Below, piece after piece: positions 48,506 through 59,699 of a stretch of DNA of 64,000 nt. Made by a program: the position numbers and the translations under genes. Below the pieces are notes generated by a model, which saw only the letters and a list, made by a program, of their open reading frames with translations, had not been told where the DNA came from and did no database searches. Position 1 is the stretch's first letter. Each line of letters opens with the position of its first letter. The stretch comes from Dastarcus helophoroides (lineage: Eukaryota; Arthropoda; Insecta; Coleoptera; Bothrideridae), in contig CM053330.1 of assembly GCA_028583605.1 (NCBI GenBank), positions 25,065,233 to 25,129,232 of the forward strand, in the 5' to 3' direction.

Positions 48506-48758
48506 GTACATCGCCGTCTTCGGACAACACAAGCGCTAGCTTAACGCCCGCCAACGGTAGTACGCAGCTATCACCGACGAACGGCGGTGGCATAGGAAGC
48601 TGCGGGCTGTCGGTGGTGGGTCGCAAGAGACCTTTGCTATCAGGGGGTCCTAGAACATCGATGACCCCCACCAAGCGCACAGTGATGAGTCTTTTGGCCC
48701 GCGCCAGAGCGGCTCAAGCCAAACAATTACCAGGAAGCTTCCCCAGGAGCACAGTCGA
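48506..48758 (+). CDS. KHDRBS-like: KHDRBS-like gene, C-terminal linker exon
   Basis: The acceptor is TTGTTTCAG at 48505 and the donor is GTAAGT at 48759. With the single base carried over from the previous exon, the frame reads GTSPSSDNTSASLTPANGS, then a Gly/Ser-rich stretch, then a basic block (RKRPLL, TPTKRT) and a helix-like segment SLLARARAAQAKQLPG. The exon ends two bases into a codon. The open frame, high GC, abrupt change to AT-rich DNA on both sides and phase match all support it. The basic RKRP/TKR block is a plausible nuclear localisation or RNA-contact region, but that is inference. No Tyr-rich, Sam68-like C-terminal tail is visible. Confidence 0.85.
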
Positions 48759-49680
48759 GTAAGTGATTAGAACGCGGGGTCGGGGCTTATAATTTAAGGG
48801 ACGCTGGTTTTTAGAATTAAGGACTTAATTTTGATGTAAAGCCATTATAATGCTTCAAAAAGATTCGATGTTTATTATACGCAGGTTTTATGTCCACAAA
48901 AGGTAATCTCCACGAAGTTTTTTGTTACAATTACACAATTGGTTGTCTCCCTAAAACAAGAAACAATAGGAATTTTATTTATATTTACAATATCAAAAAA
49001 TTTGTTTCGATTTTCTTTTAAGGGACTTTTCGATACAACAAAACATTGCGTGAATATTAACTTTTGTATGCATAAAATATGTTAATAATTAATCTACTAA
49101 TTCCAATTAATGTTTTTTGCGACTGAAATTGATGATTGACTTTTACGCTACTCTTCCTGGAATCTAAAATTTTGCTACTGTGTGGGTATATGAATTATTA
49201 ATAGACTGAAAGGTTCAATCAATATTAAATTAATTTGACTTAAAATCTAATACATATACAGCGTGTCCCACTAGTGCGGGAAAGTCCAATAACTATGTTA
49301 AAATGAGGAATATATGGATTATTCTTTTTACGGTGTTGTCACATTTCTCGAAATGTACAAATTAAAAATATTTTCAACTGTGTGTGTTCCACTTTTCCTG
49401 GCCAGACACCAACTTTTGTTTTTTAAACAGAAACACACATTTTTTATATTTTTTTCGGATTCTACATCAAAAATAAAGGGTACTTTCTGTAAAATAGTCC
49501 TATTCGAATATTCACGGTTTTCGAGTTATCTCGCTTGAAAGGTTTTTCTAGTCGATATTGGCTGCTTACCTTATTTGATACTAACAGGTTATGCTAAGAG
49601 CTACTATGCCCATTTTTTTATCAGATGTTTAGTAAGGACGACTCTTCCGAATCATGCTCCAAAAACTGCCCTGCGTTTTA

Positions 49681-49758
49681 CAGGGTGACTAAAATATCAT
49701 GTCAAAATTGACAATTTAAAAATTGAAAAATTTCGAAAATTTTAAAGGCAACTCCCTG
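49681..49758. mobile_element. 78-bp MITE inside the left arm of the DD41D element
   Basis: TA/CAGGGTGACTAAAATATC ... ACTCCCTG/TA, palindromic, with CATGTCAAAATTGAC and AAATTTCGAAAATTTT inside. Its inverted counterpart is at 51631-51708 in the right arm. Confidence 0.6.
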
Positions 49759-49986
49759 TATATTTTCATACCATGAGATGCAGGATTAAATTCTCTACAA
49801 CTTTGCTACACCTGCTCATATACCTAAATTCATTAGTTTCTCATGAAATTTCATTTTTATGAAAAAATGCGAAGTTTACAAATAGTTTATTTGTAAGATA
49901 ACGTGCTAGGCACCTGTCAAAGGATAATCATACAAATTTTCGAGTGACATACAGTTCAATAGAAAAGTTACACTAATAATTGTGAA

Positions 49987-51103
49987 ATGAATTACTCTAA
50001 AGAAGAATTAATAAATATGGTGTACGCCGTAGGAGAAGCTCATGGTAACTGTTTATTGGCAAATCGTATTTACCAAGCTAATTATCCAGATTTACAAAGA
50101 TATCCTAGTACAACGTCTTTTGTAAAACTGAAGGAGAGGTTTGAAAGAACGGCAAATGCAAATTATGAGAAGACAACAAGAACACACGCATGCAGTAATC
50201 AGGATAGTCAAATTGACATTGTGGGATGCGCAGTTCAAAATCCATCTACAAGTGTCAGAGAAATTGGTGATGAAATTAGTATTTCCAAAAGTGTGGTTCA
50301 GAGAACGTTAAAGAAAAACAACTTCCACCCCTATCATCCTGAGCATCACCAATTCTTAACAGAGCAAAATTTTCAGAAGCGAGTACAGTTTTGTGAGTGG
50401 GCAACTATAAAGCTACAACAAGATGAATTTTTTTTTCAAAGGTATTATTTACTGACGAGTCATCCTTTGCCAATACTGGTCGAGAGAATCGACATAATTA
50501 TCACCATTACGCCGATCATAATCCCAGATTATTAAGACAAGACGATCATCAACACTGCTTTAAAGTCAACGTTTGGGCGGTAATATGCGGAGAATATGTC
50601 ATTGGACCACATTTTCTTCAAGGAAACTTAACTGGTAATGGATATTTGCAATTTTTACAAAACGACTTGCTCCAGTTGCAGAGACATATTCCTCCGGATG
50701 ACTTAAATGGTTCCAACATGATGGTGCCCCTGCACACTCCACACTGGCGGTAAGTTTTCTCATTATGTAAGTTATATAAGTTCATAGAAAAACTGTTTTA
50801 GGTTAGAGAATACTTAAATGGTTTGTACCCAGATAAGTGGTTAGGTAGAGGTGGTCCGATTCCATGGCCTCCCTGATCCCCAGACCTGTCTTGTCTAGAT
50901 TTTTTTTATGGGGCTATATTAAAGACAAGGTGTATGAAACACCTCCGACAGATATAGAAGATTTACGGGCAAAAATAAGATATGCTTTTTTGACCGTAAC
51001 TCCAAAAATGCTGCGAAATGTGTCGAGCAATTTTCGTCGTAGAATTGCTCAATGTCGTGAGAAAAATGGCAGACATTTTGAGCGGTTACCTGTTAATCAC
51101 TAA
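49987..51103 (+). pseudogene. DD41D-type transposase pseudogene with a 52-bp intron
   Basis: The start at 49987 reads MNYSKEELINMVYAVGEAHG, an N-terminal helix-turn-helix region of the DUF4817 type found in insect transposases, followed by a second helix-turn-helix (SVREIGDEISISKSVVQRTL). The catalytic motifs are present: TDESSF, QHDGAPAH and SPDLSCLDFF. With the intron removed, 41 residues separate the second and third Asp. Defects: a one-base shift at the T run 50428-50436, a second shift near 50710, and TGA at 50874 in place of a sense codon before SPDLS. A GTAAGT...TTTTAG intron (50750-50801) restores LAVRE. The frame ends at TAA 51101-51103. Confidence 0.85.
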
Positions 51104-51630
51104 TTTAACTAGGTCTTTATTACTTTTGTAAGAAATGCACGATGTTAATTTACTGTTTTGAATACTGCATGCGTGTGTTCCTGTTGTCTTCTCATAATTT
51201 GCATTTGCTGTTCTTTGAAACCTCTCCTTCAGTTTTCCAAAACACGTTGCACGAAGATATCTTTGTAAATCTGGATTATTAGCTTAGTAAATACGACTTG
51301 CCAATAAACAGTTACCATGACTTTGACTAATTCTTCTATTATTTATTTACTAATTATTTTATTATTCTATTATTTATTTACAAATTCTTTAGAGTAATTC
51401 ATTTCAGAATTACTACTATCGCTTTTCTATTAAACCTTATGTGAATCGAAAATTTGTATGATTATCCTTTGACAGGTGCCTACTACGTTATCTTACAAAT
51501 AAACTATTTGTAAACTTCGCATTTTTTCATAAAAATGAGATTTCATGAGAAACTAATGTATTTAGGTATATGAGCAGGTGAAGCAAAGTTGTAGAAAATT
51601 TAATTCTGCATCTCATGGTATGAAAATATA

Positions 51631-51708
51631 CAGGGTGTTGCATTTAAAATTTTCGAAATTTTTCAATTTTTAAATTGTCAATTTTGACATGATATTTTGG
51701 TCACCCTG
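51631..51708. mobile_element. 78-bp MITE inside the right arm of the DD41D element
   Basis: TA/CAGGGTGTTGCATTT ... TTGGTCACCCTG/TA. It occupies the mirror position of the 49681 copy and is inverted relative to it, so it was present before the arms were duplicated or has been homogenised with it. Confidence 0.6.
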
Positions 51709-54035
51709 TATAACGCAGGGCAGTTTTTGGAGCACGAGTCGGAAGAGTCGTCCTTACTAAACATCTGATAAAAAAATGGACATAGTAGCTCTTAGCATAA
51801 CCTGTTAGTATCAAATAATGTAAGCATCCGATATCGACTAGAAAAACCTTTCAAGCGAGATAACTCAAAAACCGTGAATATTCGAATAGGACTATTTTAC
51901 AAAAAGTACCCTTTATTTTTGAGTAGAATCCGAAAAAAATTTTAAAAATGTGTGTTTCTATTTAAAAAACAAAAGTTGGTGTCTGGCCAGGAAAAGTGGA
52001 ACACCCTGTGTAGTTGAAAATATTTTTAATTTGTACATTTCGAGAAATGTGACAACACCGTAAAAAGAATAATCCATATATTCCTCATTTTAACATAGAT
52101 ATTGGACTTTCCCGCACTAGTGGGACACGCTGTATAATGTATACATTAAAAGTGTAGTATTAAATATGTATAAAAAATAAAATAACATTTTGATATGGAA
52201 TAAGTATATAATTTCTTGTACTTGTTGATGGTCACTGGCTTGACTACCGACAGCTATTACTGTTCAGCTTCACAACATTTTTCATAAACAAGAGTAATTT
52301 TGACATAAAAATCTTGTCCCCTGAAACTGTTTATCAATTTTTGAAGATAACCAAGGACAAGTCCATTCCAACAACAAAAATGGCAATTCATTAAATTTTA
52401 AACAATAACATAAAGAAATTTAAATAATCGGGGAATTTGGAAAGCGACTAAATCTGTCAAATTGAATGACATCTTACAAATAAATAAAAAACAAATTATT
52501 AATAAAAATCTGTTTAATAAAAGATTAAACAGTTACAATGTGTAAGTTTAAAACACTTTAAAACCTTAACAGAGCCAAGCTTACTTTGATGAAAGTTGCT
52601 CACTAAGGATTGTTAAGGTAAATAACAACAAAATAATTACGGCCAATCGATAATAATGGTGGGAGTTATTAACGAAGCCCCAATTAAGACTTTAAATTGC
52701 TTGAATAGTTCTCAGTGCCCTATTTTAAATATGTATTATTTTTTAACAAATTTATATTGACAAACATTTAAAATTATTGCATATATCAGTAATCTAAATA
52801 AATAGACATCAAATAACCTAACAAACCTACAGCTCAATTTTATCAAACTGTTTGGCATCCTACAATCTTTGACTTCCTTTTTAAGCAACTGGCAACAGTC
52901 AACAAGGGCAACTTAAGACGAAAAATGAATTATGACGAAAATATTTGCGAGAGTAAGAACCGATTTTGAAGATTGTTATCTTTAAAATGTGTATTAACAC
53001 ATTGGCTACCCACACACAATTTGTGATTTTCCCCTGCAAGCCAACTGGTAATTATAATTTTTGCGCTGAAATTTGCACACTTGCACAGCATCTATTATGT
53101 AGCGTTGGTTATAAACCTTTGTTCAGTTTTGCTTTACCTATTGTGAAATTGCCATTGGATTATTAGTTCTGCATTATTTTTACAATATAAAAAGTAAAAG
53201 AAAATAAACTAGAGAAAAATTTGAATATTGTTCTAATGTTAGTAAAAATAAATGTGAAGAACACATTTTAGAATTCCCTACTAATTGCGTCGAAAATTGT
53301 TTCAAAAATTATCATGTGAAATGATTTTTACATATGTGTTTATAAAATAGCATAATAATTTGCTAGAAAATGAATAATATTTTTAAAGATAATATAAATA
53401 AAAATGATTTTTCAAGGAGCTACATTATTTTTTCAATCTCTTTTAAAAACCTAACACTATCAGTTAGTATTTATTTTAAACAAATTGTTCCTAGAGGGAT
53501 ATCAAAATAATAATTAGCTTTTCGAGATAATTCATTGGCGTAAGACGACCCCACTACGAATTAACTCGTAGTTGGCAGCGATTGTGTTCGTGTATGTCAA
53601 AAACTGCTGTGCAGACATCCCTCAACTTTTAAACTCCTAGAACTTTCGAAGTTTGTATTTCGACCATATCATCCTCGCCAGAAATTAATTTTTTCTACTT
53701 GCGCTATTAAAAAATCAATTGTCATATATCAATATTATCCCGAACCTGCAGCAGCCACAAAAATTTTCAAATCTGACATTTATATAATATACTGCTTACT
53801 AGGTGAGCAAGATGTAACAGAATGCTTTTTATCAAAAGCGAGGATATAAATGAACTTACCCCAAAGATGATTTTATTATCTCTTCATCATAAAGCGGCAT
53901 CATTTAAAAGCCCTACTTAAGGTGATTTATATGCTCAAGTAATACATATTTTTTCATCATAAAACTCCTTTATGATCTCTTTGCAAGAAGGCGAACTTAA
54001 ATTAGTTTTTGGGTTTACTTCTCCCCCCAGCGCAG

Positions 54036-54138
54036 CGCCCCCGTGAAAGAATCAAGAAAACTCGACGTTTCAAGCGCGAGCGGCAATTCCGCACAGTTTT
54101 TCTCCGCCATCGCCGCCAACCGTACGCCTAGAGGTTAG
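54036..54138 (+). CDS. KHDRBS-like: KHDRBS-like gene, probable terminal coding exon
   Basis: A pyrimidine-rich acceptor region ends in two AGs five bases apart, at 54030 and 54035. Splicing to the second continues the frame from 48758 as DAPVKESRKLDVSSASGNS, then AQFFSAIAANRTPRG, and stops at TAG 54136-54138. Splicing to the first AG gives only DAAPP and a stop. The local GC-rich, codon-like composition favours the longer reading. A weak donor (AGAG/GTTAGA at 54134) and an acceptor at 54179 or 54185 could instead remove a 46-52 base intron and extend the protein in frame by roughly 22-24 residues (GLQTLGELLTHLRPHLSGAK then R) to TGA at 54247-54249. The exon is likely real; its exact end is uncertain. 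Confidence 0.6.
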
Positions 54139-54860
54139 AGCGGTTGCCAGTTTAAATAATACTTTGTTTAATCTTGCAGCTGCAGGATTGCAAACTTTAG
54201 GAGAACTACTTACTCACTTGCGACCTCATTTGAGCGGCGCTAAAAGATGAGGACTTGAAGGAAAACATAACAAGCGGAAGGTTTGTTTAACTTTGTCCGC
54301 CACAGCTCACGACCGAGTGAAGCTGGTTTTTCTTTAAGTGTTTTATCGCAACTCAGGGCACTTTACAACTTCCAGCAGCCGGAATAGAACCTACACTTTA
54401 GGACTGATTTCATCCCATACAAGAACTGGATTAGAGCACATTGAAAGTGGTCGTTGCTATTAATTTTTTTGCTCTAAATTATTTCAGGATTATACCAACT
54501 CCAGTATTAAATTGGATATAGATCTGGTATTGCGTAACTGCAAAATATCACGAGAATTTCAGTTTTTGTTTGAGCGAGATCATTTTTAAAACTAATCGAG
54601 TATCAAGTTTGACATTGTTTGAAGAAAATGCAATACGTTTGCGACTGATAAAAGTCATCCTCTTTATTTCGATGACTTTGTTGCAGCTAGTTGTAGCGGA
54701 TATGCGAGAATGTCACTGTAATTCGCTGCCTGTTTTTAAAGAAAAATGTGTCCCACAAGGGCGAATCAGATTTATGGCAGATGGGTACTCGAATGTAAGT
54801 GGTGGTAGTTAGACGATTGAAGGAAAAGGCGTGCAACATTACTTTCCATAACGACCTTTG
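54139..54860 (+). other. Probable 3' UTR or downstream flank of the KHDRBS-like gene
   Basis: This stretch follows the proposed stop codon. An 80-codon open frame at 54570-54812 has a hydrophobic stretch (LFISMTLLQLVVA) but no recognisable family, no intron support and no clear coding composition, so I do not call it a gene. No unambiguous AATAAA polyadenylation signal with context was found. Confidence 0.35.
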
Positions 54861-54869
54861 GCCTTACCG

Positions 54870-55138
54870 ATAGAACTGTATCTGTTAACTTTTTTTTCTT
54901 CTTCTCCTTTTTGTCTTCTGGACATAGACCTCCTCCATGTTTTTCCATCGCTCTCTATCTTGAGCATTCAAGATCCAGTTTTTGCCAGTTCGCCTCTGAA
55001 TATCGTCTCTCCATCTTTTGTAAGGGTGTCCGACACTTCGTTTAGTTTCCCTGGGTCTCCATTTAATATCATCTCTGGCGACGTGTCCTCCCCAGCGTCA
55101 TTTATTAGTGGTTACACATTCTATTACCTCGATGACTC

Positions 55139-55196
<58 letters not shown>

Positions 55197-55226
55197 CCTC
55201 CCTCCCTCCCACCCCCTCTCTCCCCT

Positions 55227-55265
<39 letters not shown>

Positions 55266-56640
55266 GGCTTCGCTTCTGCTTGGTCTCTCAAACTGATCCC
55301 CAACATTGTGCGCTCTATCGCTCGTTTTGGCATACCCTTAAACGATGCGCCCTGCTTTATGTTAGAGTTACTGTCTCGAAGCCGTATGTCATGACAGGCA
55401 ATATGCAGGAGTCGAACAATTTCCATTTCAGGTTGATGGGAATGTTCAGTTTCCTGAGAATGTGGTCAAGTTTTCCAAATATCGCCCATGTCAAGCCAAC
55501 TCGTCTGGTGATGTCTGCGGCCTGATTTTCTTTATCAAGACTGATGTTGTGGCCCAAGTACATGTATTCTTTAACCACTTCAAGTGTGTGATTGTCAAGC
55601 GCAACCTAAATGTTGTCTGGACTCATGACCTTGGTTTTTTGAAGGCTCATCCCCAGTCCCACGTTCTGCTAAACTTCTTTCAGCTCTCTTAACATATCTT
55701 TAAGTTCATTTGTTCCAGTACTCATTAGGATGATGTTATCAGTGAAGCGTAGGTGACTTAGAAACTATTTTTGACTCCTTTCTGTTGCCACATCAGATTT
55801 TTGAAGACATCTTGTAGTGCGAGCGTAAACAGCTTCGGCGAAATAGTGTCGCCTTGTCTGACTCCTCTTTTGATAGGTATCCTTCTGAAGGCTAATTCTT
55901 CTTCAACTTTGATGTGGAGAGTAGTTTGAGTATCTTAAGACAATCCTTGAGCGTTCATCGCATGCAAGATTGTCCAGGTTTCTATAGAATCGAAGACTTT
56001 TTGGTAATCGACGAATGCCAGATGGAGTGGGACATTGAATTCAGTGCATTTCTCGATCAGTGTGCGCACTGTTTGGATATGATCGATCGTGCTGTAACCC
56101 TTTCTGAATCCAGCTTGTTACACAAATTGGTAGAAATCGTGCTCTTTGTTGAGACGATTAATGATTATTCTGCCTAACAACTTGTATAGTACCTAGAGAA
56201 GGCTGATAGGCCGGTAGTTTTCGATATTAGTTGGATCGCCTTTTTTGAAGAGAATGGTAACCTCAAAATTTCTCCATGCATCGGAAATTCTTTCTTCTTC
56301 CAGACATTTGTTGAGGAGAATAAGAAGCGCTTTATCTAAAGCTTTTTTTCCAGTCTTCAGCATCTCATTTGTCACTTGATCTTCTTCGGGAGCGTTTTGG
56401 TTTCCCATTTCTTTCAGTACTAACCTCAGTTCTTGTTGGTTAATTTCGGGGATCTTTTCGGAGTCGACGTTTTGGATCACTCGGCCTTTATTTTCACGGA
56501 GGCGGTATGGCTCGGATGTTGACTGGCTGTACAATATCCGAGAGAAATTTTCGATAATAGCAACGATAAAGCTTTTCTCTGATACTACTATGCCCTGTTT
56601 ATTTTTCATGTTGCATATGAGCCCTTAACCTCTATCGCAA
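54870..56640 (-). mobile_element. LINE E: RTE-type non-LTR retrotransposon, 3' two-thirds, defective
   Basis: On the minus strand from 56640: QQELRLVLKEMGNQNAPEED, ILFKKGDPTNIENYRPISLL (RT entry), a KRGVRQGDTISPKLF-like block near 55850, HLRFTDNIILM at the catalytic position near 55745 (family FADD), MVKEYMYLGHNISLDKEN, then LKWKLFDSCILPVMTYGFET and a C-terminal remnant near 54900-55090. The second catalytic Asp is Asn. A long CT microsatellite interrupts the 3' part. The 178-codon + strand frame across this region is an antisense/microsatellite artefact. It lies about 730 bases beyond the proposed stop of the KHDRBS-like gene. Confidence 0.8.
55144..55261. repeat. (CT)n microsatellite, compound
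   Basis: A pure CT dinucleotide run at about 55144-55190, then CCCT-rich sequence, then CT again to 55261. It lies within the 3' part of LINE E. Confidence 0.95.
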
Positions 56641-59280
56641 AGCAGTAGATAGAAAGCTATCATTATATGTACTGCAAACTGAATCTAAATCTTTAGCATG
56701 TAGCCCTTAGAGTATTAACATATTTTGAGTTGGACAGTTCTATAATAAATTATCATTGTCCAACTTCAATGTGAAGTCATTTGATTCGTCACCATTTTCC
56801 AAAAGGAACAAAACAAAGTTCATTTGTTACCCTTAAATAACTTTTACAGCAATTTCTCCATTTACCTTCAGCCTAGAGATTTCATTTGTCATCCTTTTGT
56901 AATGAGGAAGATTCACGCGTCACGTTAAAGTTTTGAAGTGCCCACTTAATCAAACGTCATAACAATGATATATGCAAGCCAACTGCATCTGATGAGGACC
57001 ACTAATTCGTTTAATCTGAGTGTCTCCCATCGGAAGCAGCTGGGCAAAACTAGAAGAGCTTGCGACTGTAAGTAATAATACATAATGGATCGCCTGGTTT
57101 ACCGCAAAACACTCTGCGGGGTAAATTAATTTAGATCAAATGACACAAAGGAGACCGGAGTGCATCCTGAAACTTCATATATCACCCTAGAACAAAGAGA
57201 CATGACTTTTTCAATCTCTTCACGCTGTTCGCATAAATATTCAGAAACTAATCCGTAAGCGAATCGCGTTAATTTCTACAGCTGTGGTAAATACACTTTC
57301 CCATTTGCAAAGTGTTCGTTGAGAAGCATCGAGCAAAAGAAAAATAAAAACGTTATATGGGATTATATTGAATGATTTGCGACAGTTCCTTCTGAATACA
57401 GCAAATATTGATATAAGCGACCGAAGAGACGTATAAAGCTGATATTACGGATACGATTATCTCAAATATGTGTCACACGGGCGAATATTCTGTAGAAATC
57501 TCGTAAAATATATTACGGATGTTTTCCTCTTTCACAGTGACACCGAAAAAGTTGATAAATAGGCTCTATTTGTGGGGGATACTGGCAATTCAAAGCTGCA
57601 ATAAAAGACCAATCGATACTGTGATAAAAATGAGTTGTCGAACTAACCAAATGTACTATTTAATTAACTGAAGCGAATCCGCCCCAAACAAACAACTCAA
57701 TCTAGCAAAAAATGAAGATTTGAACTCGACCTTGATTTACTAGCAATTACTAATAAAAATAGTAAAAGAAATCACAAAGCTGAACTGAATTTTTGCGACG
57801 CTCTTACACAATCAGACCATCAACTGCAGCTAATTCTAAGAGATAATAAACGCCATTAAAAAAGATCATTTTAATCAGTCGCAGACGTATTGTGATTTTC
57901 ATAGGCAATGTTAACTTTCTACTTGGTTGCTGAAAGAATTTTTATAAAAGTTCACTACAGTCGCCAATCAAACAAGATAAGATAATATTAGTAGGAATAA
58001 ACATGCATTACCATAAATAATAAAAGAAATTTATTAAATTCGCCTGATGACTTGGACGTGTCATCAATTCCTCCAGTAATTCCTTAAATTGTGATTTAAA
58101 TTGTGCTTTAATAAAACCGTCCGCGCTATCGCAGGTTAATGTTTTAGCTAATTAATAACACAGTAACAAGTAGAACAGTTAAAAGGTTTCTAGTGCAAAA
58201 ATATGACGTGTCGCCAAAGAAATATCAACGGTTTTGCGAGGTAAAGGAGGTAGGGCAATAACCTTTTAATTGGTCAATGAACTTCAGTTATTAACAAACG
58301 CTAAACGTCAATTAATTATGATTGAGTCAATAACCTGTAAAGGTCAATGTACTTTAATAAGATCAATCAACTTTATCGGACCACTAATTATACTCAATGG
58401 TCGAAGACTTTAAAATGCACTTTTGAATTTATTTTAAGCACATTGGTAACACTTACTGGGTGCTCAATGTTGCGGAGTTTGCAACCAAGCCATATTATAG
58501 AGTGATTTTGTTACAGGCGAGCCACAACCTTAGTTCCACTTCTCGGAGACGATTACCTGGCTAGGGCGGTAAACCTGGATCTAATTTAACTTAATGCGTG
58601 TTATTCAGACGATCGAGTCTATCTGTAATGAACTGGGCGATCCCATCGCGATTGGAAATGACTTGATTAAAGGATTCCAAGCAAATTTTTATATCTTGAA
58701 ATAAAACTGCTCACCGATTTAGATTGTAAAACGGATAAACTGCGTCTTATCGTAGTAACTAAGTTATGTAATTTTAAAAGATTTAATTAAAGTCAGTTTT
58801 TTTATCTTAAAACCAAAAGAAATTGTGCCAAATTAATCATTAGAGCCAAAGAATTAGTTGTTTCCAGTCGCTTTATATACATTCAGATAATTATATTAGA
58901 GTTATTTTGTTGAAATAAAATATTTAATCTGAGATCTCAAAGCACGGCTTCAGATATAAATATAACTGTTATTATATAGAAAAATATATCTAAGTCCAAT
59001 TTAATAAGACAATTTACGATTTCTGCACGGACCAATTGATAATTTTTTAATCAAACACGATATAGTGCGTTCTACTTTAGTTTTTGTATTGAGAAGCTTG
59101 CGTACGCGAACAACGAAAAATTTTATTATACTTGATGTTTATCGATGTGCACAAATGCAGAATATTTTAGCTTTGCTTAGATTTACTACTAAAATATTAG
59201 AAACTACAGTATTCATAAGGATGAAGTTGTCAAACTGAAGCAAAAAGTATTGGAGGTTGACCGATTCATAACAAAGAAAT
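56640..59280. other. Intergenic DNA, no gene recognised
   Basis: AT-rich unique-looking sequence on both strands with only short open frames. No splice-bounded exon, RNA gene or transposon end could be supported. Confidence 0.4.
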
Positions 59281-59289
59281 CATATTTTC

Positions 59290-59690
59290 ATTCATGGTTT
59301 ATTTGCTTTATCTTCGCCAGTTAGTCCTTCCATAATTTTAGATTTTCAGTAACCTTTTGTTAAGGATTGGTAATTTTTAATAGATTGCCCCAAGCAGCGA
59401 TTGCTTTAAATCTTTGTTTGTCAATCGCTATTTGTGACTAAACACTGAATAGCACTTAAAACAATCTTAAGATTTTAAATGATTTAAAACTAAATAAATC
59501 GTTTAAAATCCCAAAATAATTATAAGCGTTTTTCACTGTTAGGTCACAAATAACGATTGACAAACAAAGCTTCAAAGCAATTGCTCCTTGGGGCAATTTA
59601 TAACAGATTGCCAATTCTTAACAGAAGGTTACTGAATATCTAGAATTGTGGAAGGATTAACTGGCAAAGAAAAAACCAATAAAACGTTAA
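59290..59690. mobile_element. Palindromic (foldback) element of about 0.35-0.4 kb
   Basis: The left arm has GCCAGTTAGTCCTTCC, TCAGTAACCTT, TTAAG(G/A)ATTGG, ATTGCCCCAAG and TTTGTTTGTCAATCG. The same words recur inverted in the right arm up to GGAAGGATTAACTGGC at about 59664. The centre is near 59490 (AATGATTTAAAAC / ATCGTTTAAAAT). No coding sequence and no certain target duplication. Confidence 0.65.
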
Positions 59691-59699
59691 AATACCAAT

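Larger units (their letters stand above)
49259..52132. mobile_element. 2874-bp DD41D-type Tc1/mariner-superfamily element with ~950-bp inverted arms
   Basis: TA/CAGCGTGTCCCACTAGTG at the left and its exact inverse ending at 52132 then TA. The inverted arms run from 49259 to about 50199 and from about 51160 to 52132. The left arm includes the start of the transposase gene, and the right arm carries an inverted, decayed copy of the same codons. The unique centre (about 960 bp) holds the catalytic domain. The right arm has an extra ATTATTTATTTAC-rich insertion near 51345-51400. It lies entirely in the last long intron of the KHDRBS-like gene. Confidence 0.85.
48759..54035 (+). other. Last (or next-to-last) intron of the KHDRBS-like gene
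   Basis: The intron starts GTAAGT and ends at the tandem acceptor near 54030-54035. It contains the whole DD41D-type transposon at 49259-52132. The rest (48760-49250 and 52140-54000) is AT-rich, with no gene recognised. Confidence 0.65.

Noticed and set aside
54570..54812. 80-codon frame with a hydrophobic segment, considered as a small secreted or membrane protein
   Set aside because: It lies in the probable 3' UTR, has no homology I can name and no promoter or splice evidence.
54858..55394. 178-codon + strand frame with a long Ser/Leu repeat
   Set aside because: It reads a CT microsatellite and the antisense strand of the RTE-type LINE.
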